64,000 nucleotides of DNA from Symsagittifera roscoffensis (taxonomy: Eukaryota > Xenacoelomorpha > Acoela > Convolutidae), in NCBI RefSeq assembly GCF_963678635.1, contig NC_087068.1:24244697-24308696 (forward strand). The letters are read 5' to 3'. Below, piece after piece: positions 1 through 11,199 of the stretch. The first letter of the stretch is position 1. Each line of letters starts with the position of its first letter. Made by a program: the position numbers and the translations under genes. The notes beneath the pieces are model-generated. The model was given only the letters and a program-made list of their open reading frames with translations. It made no database searches and was not told the origin of the DNA.

Positions 1-2209
1 GCAAAAAAATGTGAAATTTAAAAACCATTTCTCCAACGAGAGAGAGAGAAAAAACAGCATTTTGTCATTACTTATGGAATTATTTAAAACCAACCTACTC
101 ATCTAAGTTGGCATCATCAAACTTTACATTCAAACAACATCTCAACATCTAACAATTTTGCCTCTCAACTTTTGTGCTGAATAACAAGCAATTCCAAAGT
201 TAAATAGTTTGAAAATTTGTAGTTTTTTCTTAGTTTTAAGTAATTTCTTAGTTTTTATAGGATTGGTTCATTTCTTGAAATTTGAGACATTTATTGCTCG
301 AAGAAAGTGCAAAAAATTTCTGCTCGGCGTACTTTTTTTCTTCTGACAATTTTCGACTTTTCAACTGGTCTTATTTGGGACAATTAACGTCTGGTATATT
401 TTGTGCTTTTAACCCGTAAACTGAAATTTTATCTGTCCTCAAAATTGAAAATGTGTTCCAAATTGAAATGAGGCATGCTATTTGATCTATTGAAATTTTG
501 TTCCGACTTTCGAAGAAAGCGAGGAATATATCTGCTCTACAAATTTCACAAAGCTCTGCTCCCTCCGGGATTGATTTCTTGATCTTTATGGTACCATCCA
601 GGTGTGCATACCACAATAATTACCCTCCATGAGTCTATCAAAACTACTTGTTTTATATGAATTACACGCGTGGCAAATTATCCCGCTCTACGAAATGAAT
701 TGAGGTGGCTAATTGGTTTCATTCATTCCATACACGACTCAAATTGTAACATTGAAACACGATTTTTAATATGATCAGCCTAAATTAATAGCTTTGGCAT
801 TAACTAGTTAACCAAAAACTATTCGAGACCAATTAAATGGCAATTGGAACAATCAGCGCTTTTACCTGATTCAAGCAGTCTTGTTTGCTGTATGCTAAAT
901 GCATCACTTTGCACTTTACATAGTCCATAGGTGGATGATTTCTGTAAAAAAAACATCTGAAAAAAATTTTAAGTTTTTTTGAAAGCTTCATCAACTTTTT
1001 TCTCAAGCGAAAACAACTACATAGACCTTAACGGGCAGTCGGAACACTCAGGGCAGTCGGAACATTCACTCTTTTACTTCGTTGTTTTCTTGAACGCTCT
1101 TGTTGTCAATTTTGATGATGCCAAACTCAATGTAAATGTCTGAAAATTTTGTCATATATTTTATATGTGGACTAAATTTCTCTGCAAGTGCTCATTGTTT
1201 ATCCTTCAAACATTGCTATTGCTGCTTTCTGGTAGGTCTAATTTTTTATTGTGTTGCATAACTTAAGATTAGCTTTTTCTAATCAAAAGCGAAAGGGGCA
1301 AAAAGCACAAAACACCAAATGCTCACTAATAAAAAAAGGTAAAATGGTGCTGTATGACCTGACAGCATCAAATTACAACCAAGTATGACACGATCGGTAG
1401 AGGAAAATCGGGATAATTTGATCAGCCATTGGAATGCTCGTCATTTTGCTCAATCACGTTTCAGTCCAATAATTGTTAAAAGTTTTGAAGGAGTTCACGA
1501 ACATGCTCATGAAGCGGTAGCTCAAGGCAGAGGCGGTGCAAGCTCGTTTGATTTACCCACAAAGCAACCATTTAAAAGAGCAAAAACTTACATGAATGTC
1601 AGTTTGGATGGATCTTTGTTACCGTTTCATAGATGATTGGTACAGATAATCATCACAAATGATGGGAGCTTTTAACTACGCCCAAAAATGTATTTTTAAA
1701 AAATAATCTTATGGGATGAACTGAAAAAAAAAAACCTATGTTGCATCTTTTGAGTGAAGCAAGGAGTGAGTATCTTTCCAACGCTACGAACGTGATTTTG
1801 GAGGTATCTATGTGTCTATGAGAATATCAAGCTTTCGAACCCCTGCATCAGTTGTTGCATCTCCGTTGATTTATACAGAAACGAAATTGTGAGAAAGGAC
1901 GGCGCTAGAAGTCACCAAGGAAAGATCGCGTTTAAGAGGAAAAATTTAGAGTCAAGCTGAGACCATTAAAGTCGGTAATGAAACTTTTCCATATGCCTAG
2001 GACGACTGGAATAAGTTGATACAAACTGAATAATCAAAAAACACGGTGCCACATTACGAGGCCAAACTGTGCACTGGATAGACGCACAATTTTATGACTG
2101 TGTGATCTTGGATTCAGAGAAAAACTCTTTAAACATGTTCCAAAAGGTAAGTGGATTCGTTTTGTAAAAATTCAATGAATTCCGCGTACCAGAACCTGTC
2201 GCGTAAATT
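1..2209. other. A+T-rich DNA without recognised gene
   Basis: No convincing gene is visible in this left end. The sequence is strongly A+T-rich with short GA and A/T runs. An 18-bp direct duplication beginning GGGCAGTCGG lies at 1033-1050 and 1051-1068. Apart from the short open frame at 1385-1636, nothing stands out. Confidence 0.6.
1385..1636 (+). CDS. Short hypothetical ORF, 83 codons
   Basis: An open frame from ATG to TGA, noticeably richer in G+C than the DNA around it, encoding a hydrophilic His-rich peptide with no signal peptide, membrane segment or motif I recognise. It could be an exon, a relic of a mobile-element gene, or chance. No neighbouring gene supports it, and I see no homologous frame elsewhere in the window. 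The higher G+C content is the only reason for listing it. Confidence 0.2.
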   Translation: MTRSVEENRDNLISHWNARHFAQSRFSPIIVKSFEGVHEHAHEAVAQGRGGASSFDLPTKQPFKRAKTYMNVSLDGSLLPFHR

Positions 2210-2859
2210 TTGTCGGGATATTTGTGGAATCCGAAGAATTTGTAAGGGGAATCCGCAAAAATAATCGGAACCCGCAAACTGTGAGAGGATTCCGAATTTT
2301 GTTTGATACTAAACTTGCATACGAACAATTGAGATCTACCCGCATTGAATTTACATGAATAAAATATCGATTAAAATTGAGTTTCCTTGTCAGTGTCCAC
2401 AAAAGTGAAAACAAATCGATAGTAATCAATAAAAAATGGATATTAATATTACTATTTTTCGAGCCAAAAAATCCTTTTTTCATCCATTATAATCAAGTTT
2501 ATTTTTCACTTTTGTGGACACTGATATGGAAACTAAACTATGATCAATTTTTTTTTCCACTTTACTGAGATACGAAATTCAACGAACATAAAGTCTTTCC
2601 TAAGTTTTCAACTGAAGTTGGTTACGTTGGTTACTGGTTGTTCAATTTGATTTTTTTCTGCCTAACTTTGATATTCTTGTTACTTTTTTATGTTACTCAA
2701 AAACTGAATTTTATTCCTTTCAACAATTTGTTAAATTATTAGAAACTTTGGGGGGGGTAAAATTGGAGGTGAACTAATCCTCCTTCCATAATACCCACTG
2801 CGTTTGCCCATTTACAACAAACCCCCCCGGGTGCAATTTGATTTTAGGTTTAGAAACGG
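2210..2859. repeat. Dispersed repeat R1, copy 1
   Basis: This stretch matches 33528-34155 nearly base for base with small indels, from TTGTCGGGATA to a shared end at TTTAGAAACGG. It contains a large imperfect palindrome (2390-2524) and a C/G homopolymer region near its right end. It has no coding frame and may be a non-autonomous DNA element. The short open frames within it are not supported. Confidence 0.75.
2390..2524. repeat. Inverted repeat inside R1
   Basis: Positions 2390-2411 and 2503-2524 are perfect 22-bp reverse complements (core CAGTGTCCACAAAAGTG), with further imperfect pairing inward. The second copy of R1 keeps the structure at about 33710-33840, with a base change in an arm. 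A long hairpin such as this fits a MITE-like element. Confidence 0.7.
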
Positions 2860-4200
2860 ATTGATCCGTGCACTCGCTTTGCAAAGTGTCCGCATAACTC
2901 ACTTGATAACTGCAGAGATTGTGGCTAAATTTTGTACGACGAACGAAACAAAAGTAAGTGGAAAAAAATTCATTTGCTTTTTGTGATTTCCTCTTTATTA
3001 TAAAACCCATTTTAATGAATTCCAAATGATTCCAAAACACATTTTGTTTTGGTTAGAAAAAATGGATTTGAATCCGTTTCTAGTCCAATTTTGTTGTCTG
3101 AACGTACCATGGGAATCAATCATATTTATAACATTTTAGACCACGAAAATCCATTAAAATCGAATTGCTTTCACTTTTCTTAACTGCGGGTAGAGCTGGA
3201 GTTCTTATCTCTAGCAATGCGGAATTTAAGAGCATTGACTCAACCATCATCAGCGGAATTCACGAACAAATCTTAACACATTGGTTAATCAAATTGGTGG
3301 AAGTCACTCTTTAGGCCCAGCTAGCAATTTTTTGGAAACACAACACCTCATAAATTCATTATTTAGAATCAATGTGTTGAGAGTGTTTGGAAATCCAAAG
3401 CACAGCATATTGCCAACTTTGGTCAGTGTTTGATATTACATCGATCCTACATACTGATCTAGGTCTAGTCGGCGGAGAATGAAGTCAAATGATGAAGGCA
3501 GTTTTTGTGATGAAAAGAGAGAATTAAATCAAACCAAGAGGCAAGCATTTGAGATGGGTTGAGAGTGAACTCAAATCCTGAGGGCTGTATTTGAGATGAC
3601 ATGAGAGCACACCCAGTGTACTCCCTGAGTACTACTACGATAGAGAGTTCCCTTGAAAAAACAACCATGATAGATGAGTCCCGCATGTAAATAGCATGTA
3701 ATAATTTGAAAACAAATTTGTGTATAATTGATTTCAAAAATCTCTCGAAAAGTGTCGTGTCTGAAACTTCTCAGATTAGAAATTGTTACAATTATACTGT
3801 ATATATCAAGAAATATACTCGCTACAAATTATTTTAGGACTGAACAACCATTAATGATTCAGTTTATTTTCCATCAAAACTCAATTTTGGAGTTTTATAA
3901 AATTATCAGCCTCGAAAAACGGTGAGATAAGGAGGTTTTAGCAAACACAAATAGTCAAATTTGTTTGAAAAACGGATGCGACATCTTTTTGATTGGCTAA
4001 CCAATTAAAATAATCTTTAAGCGATTTTAGAGCTTGAAATGTCTGATTCTCAAGGGACCTGTTTATTTTAAAGGGACCATTCTATTGTAGTAGTGCCTTT
4101 CTATCGTAGTAGTTTTTGAGGAGATTACACTTTAAACCGAAATTTAATTTGGTTGTTTCTGAGAAGATATGTTTTGATAAATCAAAAATTAAATTGTATT
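2860..4200. other. Intergenic, no gene seen
   Basis: A+T-rich DNA between R1 and the tRNA-related array. I see no open frame with family features, no RNA gene and no strong repeat here. Confidence 0.5.
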
Positions 4201-5049
4201 CACTGGAAAACAATTCAATACACATGATAACCAAACCCACGCTCAGAGACCCTATTGAACTAGCAGTTCACGCCCTAATCACGCGGCCTTCCTGTCACCA
4301 AAACGCAAGCAATACTGAATGAACGATATATTCAATAGGATTGACTCAAAGACTTTTCAAACTGGCATAAAAACATTAGCTGTTATGGTTAATGAAATGG
4401 TTACCGGATGCTGCGAAAAAAGGCAAACGCGAAATGAGGCAAAAAAAGAACGGACGATTTTAGAAAAATCTCTGAAAACTGATGAATTTCAGGCAACTCA
4501 TGAGATCTTTAATATAGTAATTACAAGTTTGATGCCAAAACACCCTTTGGTAATACTACAACTTACTTTTTTTTGCAGAGTAGCGAATAACTTCATTTGT
4601 CTCATTAAAAAAAAAGTGTTCCGTCTCAAGTAACTGTTGGATGTTGCTCAAAAAATTCTATAGTGTTTGTATGGGAAATGGATTTCTGATCAAAAAGTAT
4701 TTTTTTGACAAAACAATATAATTTTTGCTAAAAACTTAATTTTAGGGTCACTCTTGCTGTTCACTGGGGGATGGAATTGCTCCCCAGTTTTTTAAGCATA
4801 GTATCGTTACAAGGCTGTCTTTTGATCTATAGTTAGTTTCTGGTGTTTAGGAAAAAAAAATGACATCGGTTTTTCGGAAAAAATAAGAAAAATCTATCAT
4901 CTGGTTTGTCGGCAAAACAAAGTTTTTTAAATACGCTTTTTCTAAACATTTTGACTTTCCGGGAGATTTCGAAATTCTAAAGAAAATTTCACACAACTCG
5001 AAATTTCCTTGACTTGCATGCGTTTTCTATCAAAAAATAATTTTTTTTT
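4201..5049. repeat. Tandem repeat unit 1 (tRNA-related array)
   Basis: First of three adjacent copies of a unit of about 0.85-0.9 kb. Landmarks recur in order: CTGGAAAACAATTCA, the tRNA-like block, GCCAAAACACCCTTTGGTAAT, CTGGGGGATGG, and TTTGTCGGCAAAAC. Copy 2 lies directly behind it, and copy 3 continues past Element A at 32973. The open frames within the unit are not conserved between copies, so I treat it as non-coding. Confidence 0.75.
4226..4294 (-). repeat. tRNA-Ser-like module 1
   Basis: Read on the minus strand, the block resembles a serine tRNA: an A-box-like GGCCGCGTGATTAGG, an anticodon arm GAACTGCTAGTTC with GCT in the loop, and a B-box-like GTGGGTTTGG. The acceptor stem is not closed, so it is a tRNA-derived SINE head or tRNA pseudogene rather than a working tRNA. 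Confidence 0.55.
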
Positions 5050-5943
5050 ACTGGAAAACAATTCAGTAGATATGATATTAAAACCCAAACTCAAAGACTC
5101 TTTTGAACTAGCAGTTCAAAGGTCTAACCTCTCGGCCCTCCTGACTTAAGAACACAATAATGCACACAATACTGAACGAACGACATATTCAATAAGATTG
5201 ATTCAGTGACTTTTCAAACTGGCATAAAATCATTAGCCGATATGACTAATGGGTTAGCTACCGAATGCTGCGAACTTAGACAAATGCGAAGTGAGGCAAA
5301 AATGGAACGGATGATTTTAGAAAAATCTCTGAAATTTGACAAATTTTCCGAATTGGGGCAAATTTTGGTACAAGTATGATAGAGGAATCTTTTTTGCCAA
5401 GTGGTTCTTATGAGGAAACTCATGAGATCTATAATAAATGTATTACGAGTTTGATGCCAAAACACCCTTTGGTAATGCTACAACTTACTTTTTTTTGCAG
5501 AGTAGCAAATAACTTCATTTATGTCTCATTTAAAAAAATGTTCCGTCTCACGTAACTGTTAGATGTTGCTCAAAAAATTCTATAGTGTTTGTATGGGAAA
5601 TGGATTTCTGATCATAAAGTATGTTTTTTGTTTGACAAAACATTACATTTTTTGCTAAAACCCTAATTTTAGGGTCATTCTTGCTGTTTACTGGGGGATG
5701 GGATTGCTCCCCAGTTTTTTAAGCATAGTATCGTTACAAGGCTGTCTTTTGATCTACAGTTAAGTTCTTGGGCCTAAGAAAAAAAGATGAGATCGGTTTT
5801 TCGGAAAAAGGAAGAAAAATCTATCATCTGGTTTGTCGGCAAAACAAAGTCTTTTAAATGTGCTTTTTTGAAACATTTTGACTTTCCGGGAGTTTTCGAA
5901 ATTCAAAAAAAAAATTACACAACTCGGAACTTCCTTGACTTGC
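5050..5943. repeat. Tandem repeat unit 2 (tRNA-related array)
   Basis: Second array unit, aligning with 4201-5049 along its length. It ends in CTTGACTTGC, exactly where the 5' LTR of Element A begins. The undisturbed junction between units 1 and 2 (CTTGACTTGCATGCG) serves as an empty-site reference for that insertion. Confidence 0.75.
5074..5143 (-). repeat. tRNA-Ser-like module 2
   Basis: Minus-strand block with GGCCGAGAGGTTAGACC (A-box region), GAACTGCTAGTTC (anticodon arm, loop GCT) and TTTGGGTTTTAATATC (T-arm region). It aligns with modules at 4226-4294 and 33028-33098. Confidence 0.6.
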
Positions 5944-6901
5944 TGTGCCAGTCGGTCATATCTGGAAGTTTGACCTTGAGGAACACAAAATACGTGGTTT
6001 TGGAATGAAGTTTAATTTTTCAAAAATTCGAATGGAGCCTGTCATGCTCAGTTGTCTCGCGACAACTGAAAACATCAAATAAAAAATCAGAACAACCGAA
6101 TTACAATTGCGGGAAAGTTGTCAAATAAACACAGTGGGAAAACATCAAATATAAAATCAGAACAACCGAATTACAATTGCGGGAAAGCTGTCAAATAAAC
6201 ACAGTGGGAAATTGCTATTCGCAATTTCCGTCGTAGAAAACGAGAGTAGAGCATTCCTATCTGATATAGGAGTCAGAACAATCACAAGAGCAGATCAAGA
6301 CTCAACTGAACCAGAGTGAACCTTCAATGGAAAGGTAGGCAACTGAAGTCTCCCAATGGTTCAGATCCAAAACTACATTCTTGAATTAAAACTCATTTCC
6401 TTTAGTTGGAACTCTTTGTTAGAAAACTTCTCGAGTTATAATGAATTATATTCATGCTTGAGTTATTAATTAGCCTAATTACTCTGTTTCTCAAGTGTGC
6501 TGCTATGTACCAAATTTAGTTTTCCCGAGTGCATTTTATGAAAAGTATGTTGAGGTAAGGCGAGTTTTAGGTTGATCCATCTGAAATGGATCAAAGTTCC
6601 ACTGTCCAATAAAAAAAACTTAACGGATTGTTCCGACCCTGTTTTTAACGGCGTTCTTGTATTTGGGGTATTTCGAGACCTAAGTATGGGGACGTTCTTA
6701 TTTTCTAGAATGGGGGGGTATTTTGGTAGTGGCTTTTATGCTGTAACGGGTTCTAGTCTCATGTCGCAAGCGAACCGAATTGGCTCCGACCGTTCTTGAG
6801 GTAGAAAAACACAAGAGATAGTGTCTCTGACTCTTGAGCCAATGGTTATAGGGCCTATTTTTCTTAAGCCTCATATGTGACCGAAGTAGGCGACTGTTAC
6901 A
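5944..6901 (+). repeat. Element A 5' LTR
   Basis: This 958-bp LTR matches 32024-32969 and has imperfect inverted ends (TGTGCCAGTC / GACTGTTACA). Inside are two 70-bp tandem units (6069-6208, starting AAAACATCAAAT), also present in the 3' LTR, and a perfect 9-bp stem with 5-nt loop (6572-6580 with 6586-6594). The 3' LTR lacks about 17 bp found here near 6245. Confidence 0.92.
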
Positions 6902-6912
6902 TAGTGTTTTTA

Positions 6913-6925
6913 TGGCGCTCCTGGG
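6913..6925 (+). promoter_or_regulatory. Primer-binding site, Element A
   Basis: TGGCGCTCCTGGG lies 11 nt after the LTR end. The TGG start fits pairing with a tRNA 3' CCA end. The same 13 nt occur at the matching place in Element B (57873-57885) and in the duplicated leader (12289-12301). I cannot name the primer tRNA. Confidence 0.65.
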
Positions 6926-7400
6926 TGTTTTTACGACATCAAGACTACGGAGTCGAACCCACTTGACACACTCCGGGCAACATGCCCATTCTAGAGTACC
7001 GGTGGTACGGTTCAGCGGGAACGTGTAAGCCTTCCGGTTGTAACGTGATAGCTTTTTAAGAAAACTTGAGAAAACTTCCTGATACGCTCTCCGAACGAGG
7101 CTTAGCTAACCGAGTAAGGGGGGGTAACTAGGGGGACAAAAACACGAGCAAAAAGACAAAAAGCGAAACAAAAACAAGAAAAAAGTATAGAAAAAGAAAC
7201 AAAAATCATAAAACAAAAAATGACAGTGACTTTGACACCAGATTAGTTGGATCAAACCTTTATATTAATTCAATAGTATACCCGTACTGTGTTATAAGAC
7301 CGATCGTTTCGATCAATCTAGCAATCTAAACCAGTGATCTCAATAAGGTGTCCAAGTGGGGGGCGTTGTTAAGGGTTTTCAGATAGCCTGCAACCTAGCT

Positions 7401-7590
7401 GGACAACTAGGAGACTTGACTGGAAGACGTGACCAGCCGAGTGGGAAAGTGGTTCACAAGGATTGAACCGGACCACTAGGAGACTTGACTGGAAGAGGTG
7501 ACCAGCCGAGTGGTAAAGTGGTTCACAAGGAATGAGCTGAACCAATAGGAGACTCGACTGGAAAAGGTGACCAGTCAAGAGGGAAGGTGG
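7401..7590 (+). repeat. ~69-bp tandem repeat, leader copy 1
   Basis: Units start at about 7401, 7470 and 7539 with CTAGGAGAC or ATAGGAGAC and share GGTGACCAGCCGAGTGG. The duplicated leader (12777-12900) has only two units, so this array has gained or lost a unit since the duplication. Confidence 0.7.
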
Positions 7591-8498
7591 TGCTGGTGTC
7601 AAGTGCAGTGCACGTCAAGGGGACAACCAGCACGGGATCGCTACAACAAGAGGAGGACGCACGGGGGTGGTCTCAAGTTGGACAAACGGGTATCGTTAAA
7701 ATCCACATTACATTATAGGAAATTAGTGTAAAATTGGATAAGCGGAGCCCCATTGTTTTGAGGAAGTTTTTACACAAGCAGGCCTGGAAACAGGTCTACG
7801 GTTTTATCTCGAGAGGTTTAGCACCCAGCGCTTAAGGGAATTTTCGGCTTAAGAGGGGGGCTAAAGAGGGGGGAGGTTAGTAGGGGGGCTGGTTAGGTTA
7901 AAGGTTGGTGGTTGTAAAGTGTAAAAAGGGGGGACACATTAGAGTAACTAATTGCTCGGCATCGTCGATTTAGTTACATTAGATACTTACACGCGTTGGT
8001 TATAAGAAGCGGATATCCAAATTTAACATCGAGTTAAGGTAGGTACCCTGGTCGGATCGGTAGGGGGGAACGGACGTAGACAGTTTTTGTGATACCCCAT
8101 AAGATCGCTAGCAGGGGGGAGGAAAACGCGTGGCAATCGGGTACCAGACGTTTTTTCGGACAAAAGTTGACATCTGTCAGCTTTGAATTTTAGGTGGGTT
8201 CATATCTCTGTTTTTTAATTTTTCGTGTTCAAATTTTTACGTTTTGTTGAGAATTTGTTATTGGTATTTGAACGAACAGGTGATCACAAGATACCTGCGA
8301 AGAGGTTGGGGTTTAAAATTGCCTGAAACAACGAAAGGGAGATAAATACAGGGGGGTCAGTATTTGAAGCTTTTGGCCATTAAGATAGGGTTTTTGGGAA
8401 AATTTTACAAAAACTCAAGTGGTGGTACACGGTACAGTGGTTTGAGAGTCCCCATATCGAAGAGGAAGAAATCCTACTATCCAGACACCTGGTGACAA

Positions 8499-9134
8499 GT
8501 CTTGGGACAGTACCGAAGAAGTCTTGGGACATTGCAGTCTGGGGACGGTCTTGGAGCAGTGCAGTCTTGGGGCAGTCTTGGGACAGTGCAGTCTTGAGAC
8601 AGTCTTGGGTCGGTACAGTCTTGGGACAGTCTTGGGCCAGAGCAGTCTTGGTACGGTCTTGGGACAATACAGTCTTGGGACACTGGTCTTGGGACAGTGG
8701 TCTTGGGACAGTGGTCTTGGGACAGTGGTCTTGGGACAGTGGTCTTGGGACAGTGGCCTTGGGACAGTGGTCTTGGGACAGTGGTCTTGGGACACTAGTC
8801 TTGGGACACTAGTCTTGGGACAGTAGTCTTGGGACAGTAGTCTTGGGACAGTAGCCTTGGGACAGTAGTCTTGGGACACTAGTATTGGGACAGTAGTCTT
8901 GGGACAGTAGTCTTAGGGCAAGGGTCTTGGGACAGTAGTCTTGGGACAGTAGTCTTGGGACAGTACTCTTGGGCTCTTGGGACAGTGGTCTTGGGACACT
9001 AGTCTTGAGACAGTAGTCTTGGGACAGTAGTCTTAGAGCAAGGGTCTTGGGACAGTGGTCTTGGGACACTAACAAGAAGTACTGGGACAGCACCGAATAG
9101 TCTTGGGACAGTAGAGAGAAAGCTTGGGACAGCA
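8499..9134 (+). repeat. Minisatellite GTCTTGGGACAGTG, copy 1
   Basis: Over 600 bp built on GTCTTGGGACAGTG and variants of 12 to 16 bp. Early units alternate 12 and 16 bp (…GTGCA GTCTTGGGACA…); later ones are mostly 14 bp with GTAG or CTAG ends. The unit has no stop codon in several frames, which explains the repetitive open frames over it. It forms part of the retroelement leader. Confidence 0.9.
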
Positions 9135-9481
9135 CAAAGAAGTGGGGTGACGGTACTAAAGGGTCTTAAGACAGGTCGAAATAATTGAATCAAAAGCAAT
9201 AGGACCAGTCGGAACACGATAGTGTTAAGATCACGAATTAATAGAATTTTAACAAAATCTTGGAAGGAACAGAAAAGTAGTTTTTCTTTTTATTATCAAT
9301 ATTTTTTTTATTTCTTAGAATAGGATTTTGTGAATACCAACATTGTAAATATAATCATGAGACGGAGCAGGGTACCGATGGCTGAAAAAAGATCTACAGA
9401 ATCAAAGACAAAAATAACTCGTCGCTGCGTATAACGACATCTGTGGGCCCAAAGGTAACAAAGAAGAACTTTTCAGTTAGC

Positions 9482-10651
9482 ATGGTCAACACGAGGAGTA
9501 ATACAGAAAAAAAAACAAAAGAGGGCACGGAAGGGAAACAAGTGGAACCCGCCATCGAGATTGACCCAGAAACACCAGACCAGAGTGTGGATGAGGTGGA
9601 GAAGAAGACGACGGAGTCAACACCGATGCCCAATGCAGAAGAACCAAATCCAAAGTCCATGGAGTTCTCGCCGATAGACACTGTGGAAGAAACAACGGGC
9701 AACACGCCAGAAACGGTAAAGGACGAGTCTCAAGCAAAAAGAACCTCATTTACTGAAAGGTTGGCAATGATGGTCGGGATGAAATCAAGAGACATAGTGA
9801 CGGAGGAACCAAAGGCCGAGAAAGGCAAAACATTCGGAACAGTTTCCACGAAAACGACAGACACCGACCAAAACGAAGACCAGGTCAGACCAGGAGCAGC
9901 AGCCAACAACAGGGCAACATCTGACCATGAAACAACGTCTCTCGATCTGGGTGATCTGATGGCGAAGCTAGACCAGATCGACAAGAGACTAAAGCACAGC
10001 GAGGAGGATAGAGAGGTGATAAAGAAAGAATTAAGATACAACAAACATGAGTACCGGGACAACTATTTCAATCTGGCGAAAGCGACAGAGAAAAAGCTTC
10101 AGCAGATGTCAGACAAGGTAGATGCCACTGATGGAGAGCGAGGCAAGAACATCAAAAAAGACATGCAAGAAATGAAGCAACGTTATGACGCAGTGAACAG
10201 CCAGTTGGGTAGTCTGGAAACGAGAATGAACACAATGAGTAGGGACCAGACTGAGAGTTCATGTGCAATACAGGCAAAACTAGACGCCATCTTGAGAAAC
10301 TCTACGTCACAGGACAGGCCGTCAGCGGAACGAACGCAAGGCAATAGAGTTGACTTTGTGGAACCACAACGGAACAAACGGCAATCAACACCGTTACCAT
10401 TACCCCGGGATGCCGCGAGTACAGCACCGAGGGGGGGGGGGGGCAAAGCGATTATGAAAAGTGGAACAGCAAACACGACGAGTGGTCCAGGGGTTTCCAC
10501 GACTCACAATAACGTGGGACCGGATGTCATGACGTGGGCAAGCACCAGGGAAATGATGAACAGGGAACTAGAAGCCTTCGCCACGAGGAACACCAACTCG
10601 AGTGACAGAGGAAGTAACAAATCCAGGAAAACTTTCAAAAAACCGAAATAA
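9482..10651 (+). pseudogene. gag: Gag N-terminal part, Element A copy 1
   Basis: The start is set at the ATG of MVNTRS, because Element B's Gag starts MVETRS and the upstream in-frame codons are not shared. After an acidic, Thr/Glu-rich segment comes a likely coiled coil (around LMAKLDQIDKRLK to KKLQQMSDKVD). A stretch of 13 G near 10433 is specific to this copy. The frame is cut by TAA at 10649-10651, where copy 2 reads a Glu codon, so this is a broken Gag. Gag normally forms the particle that packages the element RNA. Confidence 0.8.
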
Positions 10652-11192
10652 TTCAAGGATGACTCAGATGGATGCATTGACACTTGGGTAGAAGTCATGA
10701 GAATGCACTTGGAACAAGACAACCTGAACGATGAAAGGCAAGCATGCACAGCGATACTCAGCATTTTGGGAGGCTCGGCGTTGAAATGCGTGGTTGCGAA
10801 GAAGGAAGAGGAACGCGACACTACGGATAAAATCTTCGAGATATTGTTGAATCGATTCGGGTCAGGCATGAAGGGTCATCAAGCGATGATGCGATTTGAA
10901 AAGAGAAGGCAAAGGGACGATGAATCGATAGACAGGTTCCTAGATGATCTTGAGAGCTTGAGACGAAGGAGTGACCCTGAAGAGTCCACCAACAGAAGAA
11001 ACTTTAGCATCGCCTCAAAGTTCATTGATGGGGTAAAGAGTGATGACTTGAGAACAATGTTAGCAACATACTATACATTGTCGAAAGATAGTGCACCGAC
11101 TCCAGAAGAGATGAGACAGAAGTCGAGAGAGTACATGCTAATGAAACCCAAGAAATGCTCATATTCAGATAACAGGAATATGCAAGGGGGAG
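10652..11192 (+). pseudogene. gag: Gag capsid region, Element A copy 1
   Basis: In the same frame behind the TAA comes the Ty3/gypsy capsid region: DGCIDTWVEVM, then FEILLNRFGSG, then FEKRRQRDDESIDRFLDDLE, a Gag signature conserved in Element B. Copy 2 lacks about 53 bp of this stretch. A frameshift near 11186 separates it from the zinc-knuckle part that follows. Confidence 0.8.
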
Positions 11193-11199
11193 CCAATCG

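Larger units (their letters stand above)
6926..9481 (+). other. Element A 5' leader, copy 1
   Basis: About 2.5 kb of non-coding leader between primer site and gag. It contains about three ~69-bp tandem units from 7401 to 7590, G-rich runs at about 7840-7930, and a large 12-16 bp minisatellite (8499-9134). The open frames over the minisatellite exist in several registers on both strands because the repeat lacks stops; they are not genes. Confidence 0.7.

Noticed and set aside
6936-6962. B-box-like GGTTCGACTCC on the minus strand near the PBS
   Set aside because: Flanks do not fold into a T arm or acceptor stem; no tRNA gene can be built.
8499-9134. CRISPR-like array
   Set aside because: Units are 12-16 bp and directly adjacent with no spacers; the context is a eukaryotic retroelement leader.
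8380-9217. Open frames up to 154 codons over the leader minisatellite (and 13665-14574)
   Set aside because: They appear in several frames on both strands and consist only of the repeated 12-16 bp unit translated; no conserved start, and copies differ.
10649-10651. Reassigned stop codons (alternative nuclear code)
   Set aside because: TAA, TAG and TGA all occur within genes but at positions where another copy has an ordinary sense codon, so they are mutations.
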